A program made the translations under genes and the position numbers. From positions 29,615,031 to 29,679,030 of the forward strand of contig NC_084790.1 of assembly GCF_028858725.1 (NCBI RefSeq): a stretch of 64,000 bases of DNA. Reading direction: 5' to 3'. Below, one piece after another: positions 58,690-64,000 of the stretch. The stretch's first letter is position 1. The number at the start of each line of letters is the position of its first letter. The DNA is from Colius striatus (Eukaryota > Chordata > Aves > Coliiformes > Coliidae). The notes under the pieces were generated by a model. That model worked only from the letters and a program-made list of their open reading frames with translations, made no database searches and was not told the DNA's origin.

Positions 58690-58945
58690 TCGGATGCTAG
58701 AAACGAGTGATAGAACGAGAGGAAATGGGCTCAGGTTGCACCAGAGGGGTTTAGATTGGACATTAGGAAGAACATTTTCACTGAGAGGGCTATTAAGCAT
58801 TGGAGTGGGCTGCTTAGGAAGATGGTGGAGATGCATAGATGAGGTGCTGAGGGACATGGTTTAGTGATGGGCTTGACAGTGTGAGGTGGCTGGTTGGGCT
58901 TAATGATATTAAAGGTCTTTTCCAGATGTTACAGTTCTAATAGGG
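58690..58945 (+). mobile_element. CR1 LINE 3' fragment
   Basis: GAACGAGAGGAAATGGGCTC, TTAGATTGGACATTAGGAAG and the 3' terminus GGTCTTTTCCAGATGTTACA. Same subfamily as 30860-30995. Confidence 0.85.
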
Positions 58946-59236
58946 AAAAGAGGTAAAGGCTGTGGGTGCTGGTGGAGGTGAGTGGACAGGGAAAAGCTCC
59001 AGAACTCATCCTGTGTTGCTGGAGGCAGGAGCAACAAGTGGTGCTTGGAGCAGTGGATTACTGCCATACTTTCTCCATCCACACTTTTCTGTAGGGAGGC
59101 ACTGAGGAGGTTGCTTCAGCTATACTCTGACTGCCCTGAACATAAACAGAGTAGGTGAACTGCCTGTTTTTGCCTATGTCTGAGCTAGCTGTAGCAGAGT
59201 AATCACAAAACCAATTCTGGCAAAGATTTTATTCCA
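58946..59236. other. Intergenic, no gene seen
   Basis: Nothing recognised. Confidence 0.4.
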
Positions 59237-59240
59237 GACC

Positions 59241-59697
59241 TGTGAGAAATGTTGATGTTGCTTTTGCAGAATCCGAAAGAATTAAGGAATTTTGATGGCT
59301 GTCTGCATCTGTGTAATATAAATCAGTGGACTAACCATGACTGTTATCTGCCTCTGTAGTGTAAATCAGTGGACTAACCATGAGACTGTTATCTGTTTGT
59401 TTGTAATTAGAGTTTAAATCTTAGGATTGTGGGGGAATCCACGATAAGATACAAAAAACAGACATCCTCTGAGAAGGATTTTAGGCGCCTCGAAGTTGTA
59501 AATCTTGGAGTAACTTATCAATGGGGAAACAAGGGAGGGACCTTGTGGCCGGGATAGGGAATAAAAAGCCAAATGTTATATCCATCGGGTGTGCCTACTA
59601 GCTAGGACACTCGCTCTTGCAAGAACGCTTAATAAAAGTACTTCACTGCAGAGTCTGACCTGAGTCTTTCACGAGAAAGCTTGTTTTGCTTCTCACA
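59241..59697 (+). mobile_element. Complete solo LTR of a class I ERV
   Basis: 457 bp with ends TGTGAGAA and TTCTCACA, flanked by an exact 4-bp duplication GACC (59237-59240, 59698-59701). Promoter-like GGGAATAAAAAGCC lies near 59556 and polyadenylation signal AATAAA near 59630, 67 bases before the end. U3 holds a tandem duplication around TAAATCAGTGGACTAACCAT (about 59318-59390). The 4-bp target site suggests a gamma-type element different from the provirus at 5755-11143. Confidence 0.9.
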
Positions 59698-59701
59698 GAC
59701 C

Positions 59702-60458
59702 TTCAGTGACACATAACAGTAATGGCTTGCTCACTTAATAGAAGACTCGTTAGATTTGGGGGGGGAATGTGTGTGTCACGGTTTAAATAAAAAGGGAATT
59801 AAAATATTACATTTAATACATATACATTGCTAGAAACAGTTTAGCATCTTATAGATGGAATTACACTTTGTAGGTTTTTAGTTGTTTCCTCTTTCTTGTT
59901 CAGGTCAATTTAATGACTGAGAGTAAAACACTGAGAGTATATAAAGAGCCTTCTTTAAACTGCAGGTTGATTCATTATGAAATGAAGTTCAGTTAGTGAA
60001 CTGCAGGACAGCTGGTAAATAATAGGGAGTAAGGCTCCTTGTCTGCTTATACAGCAGATAAATGGGCTGATAACTCATCTCTGTATAGCCTTTTGATGTA
60101 TGAACCTGATATCAATGGTTAAACCTGTGTTGAAGAGTCCTGAACTGCCCTTGACTGCTGCTACCTCACCACTTGAAACTTGTCCAAGGTGACCAGAACA
60201 ACATTTGGTACTTACCAGAACCAAAGGTGCATAAGGCTTCAACATGAGCTTGTCACATTCCTCACATAAGGTGTAATAAAATAATTTTTTTACAATTCCC
60301 TTCCCTGGTTTTGAAAGCAAAATCTGTCAGATGACTTTAGGTGAAGAAAGAGGAGGATATTTTGCTGAGAAAATTATGTATTTGTTATGGATGTAATTTC
60401 AATATATGCTCCCAGAATGTATTCCCAGATGCAATATGTTTTGCTTTGAATCAAAGAA
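59702..60458. other. Intergenic, no gene seen
   Basis: No recognised gene or repeat; a minus frame of 81 codons (60075-60320) has no domain. Confidence 0.45.
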
Positions 60459-60690
60459 ACTCACAGAATCTCAAGGGCTGGAAAGGACCTCGAAAGATCT
60501 TCTAGTCCAACCTCCCTGCAGGGCCACCTGGGAGTAGGTCACCCAGGAACTTGTCCAGGTAGGTTTTGAATGTCTCTAGAGAAGGAGACTCAACAACCCA
60601 ATGAATTTACAATGGACTCAATCCTAAAAAGACCCACTGTGTTTTAATGAATTTAAGACTATCACCATGATGCACTTGGAAGCAACATCA
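60459..60690 (-). mobile_element. CR1 LINE 3' part
   Basis: Minus-strand CR1: ACAGAATCTCAAGGGCTGGA, AAAGGACCTCGAAAGATCTT, AGTCCAACCTCCCTGC and the following 3' UTR sequence. Confidence 0.85.
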
Positions 60691-60844
60691 GGGTAACATT
60701 CTTTCTTAAAACAAATGTCTGTAGCTGTAGGAATCCTGTTCCACATTCTCCTTTTAGTAGAGCAGTCTCTTCATAGCCGTGGAATAACTTTGTGTGCACA
60801 TCTGCATCAGTACTGTGAATTTAGCACCAGTTGCTGTAGGTATC

Positions 60845-61790
60845 TGTCATGGTTTAGCAAGGAGCAGCTTTCGCTTGGTAACAGGGGCAGCAGGTTGCAG
60901 TGAAGACTCAGTAAACAGTTTTTGGACTCTCCCCCCGGCTCTTGGGTTCAGACCTACCTTCAGCCCAGCTGGGCCAATCTGGCACCTCTCTAATGACTAT
61001 TTAGGGACAGGAATTTGAAGTGCAGGAGGTTTAAGAGTGATACAAGATGGAGGTGACCACATGGACTCTCACAGTCAGAGCAGGAGGAAGGAAGGAGGAG
61101 CACTAGACCAGAGACCCCTCTGCAAGCCATGGTGAGAATGCAGGCTGTACCCCTGCAACCCATGCAGGGCCATGGCAGGACTGAGAGCCACCAGCAGTTC
61201 TGAGTGCACCTGGACTGGTGAGAGACTGTGTGAGGAGACAGCCATGGCGAAGGCCATGCTGGAGGGCCTGCAGGCCACAGAACAGCCCCACACGAGAGGC
61301 AGAGAGGAGCTGCAGCCTTTGGAATAAATGCACATCGGAGCATCTCGTGCAGGGCTGCCGTGTGTGTGAGTTACCCCACGGACATGCAGGGAGGACTGGT
61401 GTGGAGCCCACCTGCCCTGAGGAGGGACAAACGGCAGAAGCTATCAGGAATAGACTGACTGAAACCCCCATTCCCTGTCCCCCTGGGTCATTCAGGGAGA
61501 AGGTAAAAACAGCGGGATCAGGACTCTGAACCCAGGAGGAGGGGAGAGGTGGGGAGAAGGTAGTCTTAAAGGGTTGATCAGATTCTTCATCATTGTACCA
61601 CTCTGTGTTGTGTTACGTTTGTTATGTTTTGGGGTTCTAGGTTACGCTTTAGTTGATGTTGCATTAAATTATTTCCTGTTTTCTTCCCCAAGCTGAGTAG
61701 CCTGGTCTGTTTTGTCCTGAACCTTAAGTGGCAATTAAGCTCTCCCTGCCCTTTGGCAATTCTCAGGTCTTTGGTACTTGAGGCTAATCA
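60845..61790 (+). mobile_element. LTR, TGTCATGGTTT family, copy 3 (3' end degraded)
   Basis: Starts TGTCATGGTTTAGCAAGG. Shares with copies 1 and 2 the GGCCAATCTGGCAC-type block, the CCCATTCCCTGTCCCCCTGG block and the AAGCTCTCCCTGCCCTTTGG end region. The closing AACCATGACA is not found, so the last part is lost or mutated and the end is approximate. Confidence 0.7.
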
Positions 61791-63357
61791 TGGTCTTTGT
61801 CCCCTGATGGGCCTAAACCAGTACAGTATCCTGCCCTGAAAAACATCAAAGACGAGAAAAGCACCCACACTTCATTCACTCGAACTTTCTTTTGTTCACA
61901 TCTTTTTGAAATCCATGCTCTTTCCCCTGTGTTTTGTGTTGCTGAGTCCTTTAGGATATTCACAATGGAAAAAAGGTAGGAGAAAGTGTTGGTTATGTGC
62001 AATCAGACAACTTAAGATGAAAGTTATTGAGGCGAGACAACAATTATCACTATGCGGAGAGTAAGCTTTTATTCTTTATAGGCTAATAAGCAAAACCTCC
62101 ATTTGCAGATATTTGTTGTACTAAAATTCTGTACAGTTGTGATTTTTTTCCAGTGTTAATCATCTCTTTAGATGGACAATTACCTTGTTCTGAGCCATAT
62201 ATCACAAATTATGATAGATAAAACAACTAGTGATGATTATTAATGGATTAAGTGTAAGGATTTAATGATATCTTGAGGCCAAAATGTGAAGAACATGATT
62301 CTCATCTACAGCATTGCTTTGTCCTGCTGAGGTATATGAAAAGGCTTTGAAGAAAAAGTAACAGGAGAATTAGGTAACAAAAAGGAAGGAGAGTGTAAAC
62401 AGGATTATAGCCTAATGTTTCTTTGGCAAACTTTAAACCACGGTTAAAACAAGCCCTTTTTTTCAGTTTTGAAGCAGAATTGTCTTCAGCTTGTCAGACA
62501 GGAGCCTTTGAAAAGACTTCAGAGAAGTAAATTAAAATTAATATGGTGGTGTGAATTTTATTTTCCAAGTCACATTTCGTATTTTATGTCAGATTTTCTA
62601 ATTGAAGAGAAAGAAGGGCTACAGTTTTAGTGTTGTAACAATGTCAGTACTGATTAATAATAGCTAAGACCTGGTGATTCCTTGATAGCTTTTTGATAAG
62701 AAAACCTGCTGAAATAAAAATCACAAGTCAAAGTATTTCTTTATTGCATATTGAGTACTGTGACCTGCTAACGTGTAAGATCATCCCTGTCAATGGGAAG
62801 AAGTACATCCCTGTGTGTAAGTGAAATTCCCTCTACTTATTAAAACCATAAATGGAAAAAACCCCTTTTCTAATGCTGCAATAGGAAGATGTCAGTTGCA
62901 GTAACACTGCCACAGATTTGAAAATGCTATTTGCATATTCCAGCCAGTTTGGTAGTCACTGAATCCTGTTTTTGAGGTGATAAATTTTGACTTGCTCTCA
63001 AGGAAGATCTTCTTGTTAGCAATACCATAAACTGTCTCCTCTCAAGCTGTTGTAGTGAAATGCATTGGAGTCTTCATGGAACCAGTTTTGTACATTCCTG
63101 AGTGCGTAGCAAGCCTTCAAAACTGAGATCACCCTTGTGCATAACCCAGTGGAATTTGTGGTTTGTGTTAAAGCCTAGGAGGTGAGTTAGAACTACTTTA
63201 AAGATTTTCATTGTCTAAATGGAAATACATCAAACTAATGAACTTCTTGAAACACTCTGATCTCTCATTGCATCATGTTAACAAAAAAATCCACTTTAAA
63301 TATATATCAGCTACATGCAACTTTTGACCATCATCCTGTTTATAAATACTGTTTATA
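61791..63357. other. Intergenic, no gene seen
   Basis: AT-rich sequence with no recognised gene or repeat. Confidence 0.5.
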
Positions 63358-63460
63358 ACATAGAATCATTTTGGTTGGAAAAGACCTTTAAAGACATCCA
63401 GTCCAACCACTAACCTAACACTGCCAAGCCCACTACTGAATCATGTCTCTAAATCATATT
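63358..63460 (-). mobile_element. CR1 LINE 3' fragment
   Basis: ATAGAATCATTTTGGTTGGA, AAAGACCTTTAAAGACATCC and AGTCCAACCACTAACCTAAC are a reversed CR1 terminus. Confidence 0.85.
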
Positions 63461-64000
63461 AAATTATATCTTCCTTTATCACACAAATTAAGCTTACAAG
63501 AAGACCTAATTCTTCAAAATTCGTTACACTCCTTCCAGGCATATAATTCAAATATATTTGCTGTCCACAGGCACGGAAGGTCATTGCTGTTATGTGACAC
63601 ACATCCTCATTCAGAGGAATTTTTTTTTTTTCTGAGATTGAGGAGTGAGAGCGCTAAAAAGTTGCTGATCCTTTGTTTCCTTAAAGGAGTGAGTCTTTTG
63701 TCCTCTGTATGAATGACAAATTGATGAATGAGGTGATGACTAATTTTGCAAAACATCAGAGTGTGACACAGAATGGCATAACTTGCTGAAAGATGTTGTG
63801 AGATTTCAGTTTGAAATCCTAAAATCCATATTCTTTGCAAAGATGCTTATATGCCTGCAAATGCTTTTGCATTCTTTTCTCTGCTACTTAAAAAAAAAAA
63901 AATGGAGCATAGAGTTAGATGCTCAAGTGTCAGCCTTTCAGCCTTTAAGTGTCTTCATCATGGATTTATTACGTTTTATTAACCATGACTAGCATTATTA
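63461..64000. other. Window end, no gene seen
   Basis: AT-rich; a run of A at 63889-63901. Nothing else recognised. Confidence 0.5.

Noticed and set aside
61103..61529. Overlapping 103- and 122-codon frames on both strands
   Set aside because: Inside LTR copy 3; GC-rich repeat sequence rather than a host gene.

Overview
The window is nuclear DNA of a bird. The evidence is the abundance of CR1 LINE copies (typical 3' ends with ATTCTATGATTCT-type tails), avian-type endogenous retroviruses (ERVs) and LTRs, and one well-conserved vertebrate gene, PJA2 (praja ring finger ubiquitin ligase 2), on the + strand. The exact species cannot be told from the sequence. In chicken PJA2 lies on the Z chromosome, so a Z origin is plausible but unproven.

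Layout. Positions 1-4.7 kb hold the 3' part of a decayed ERV (RNase H, integrase, env, start of the 3' LTR), interrupted by a solo LTR at 3578-4557. Positions 5.4-12.05 kb hold a reverse-strand CR1 split by a complete but dead gammaretrovirus-like provirus (5755-11143, minus strand, 4-bp ATAT target duplication, tRNA-His primer site). A long + strand CR1 (about 12.05-14.88 kb) follows, then gene-poor DNA with small CR1 pieces and a pentanucleotide array. A CpG island at about 18.78-19.92 kb has three evenly spaced inverted CCAAT boxes and is the likely PJA2 promoter and first non-coding exon.

PJA2 runs from that island to about 56.15 kb. Eight coding exons (33091-33291, 35170-36205, 40287-40472, 45565-45747, 47243-47351, 53731-53845, 54155-54270, 55462-55590) join in frame into 690 codons plus stop. 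They encode a basic conserved N-terminus, a long acidic disordered middle, a conserved C-terminal region and a RING-H2 domain whose eight zinc ligands are all present. The introns carry CR1s, including a 3.5-kb copy with an esterase-type ORF1, and several LTRs. Downstream (57-64 kb) there are only repeats and unassigned DNA.

Most notable: two in-frame candidate alternative 3' exons in PJA2 intron 3 that would make RING-less proteins; a perfect 26-bp palindrome inside PJA2 coding exon 3 and a 24-bp one in intron 1; an open frame kept in two copies of one LTR family; a patchwork of identity between two CR1 copies 30 kb apart; and a complete solo LTR with an exact 4-bp target duplication and a duplicated U3 motif. 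No microbial-type system (operon, CRISPR, toxin) is present.
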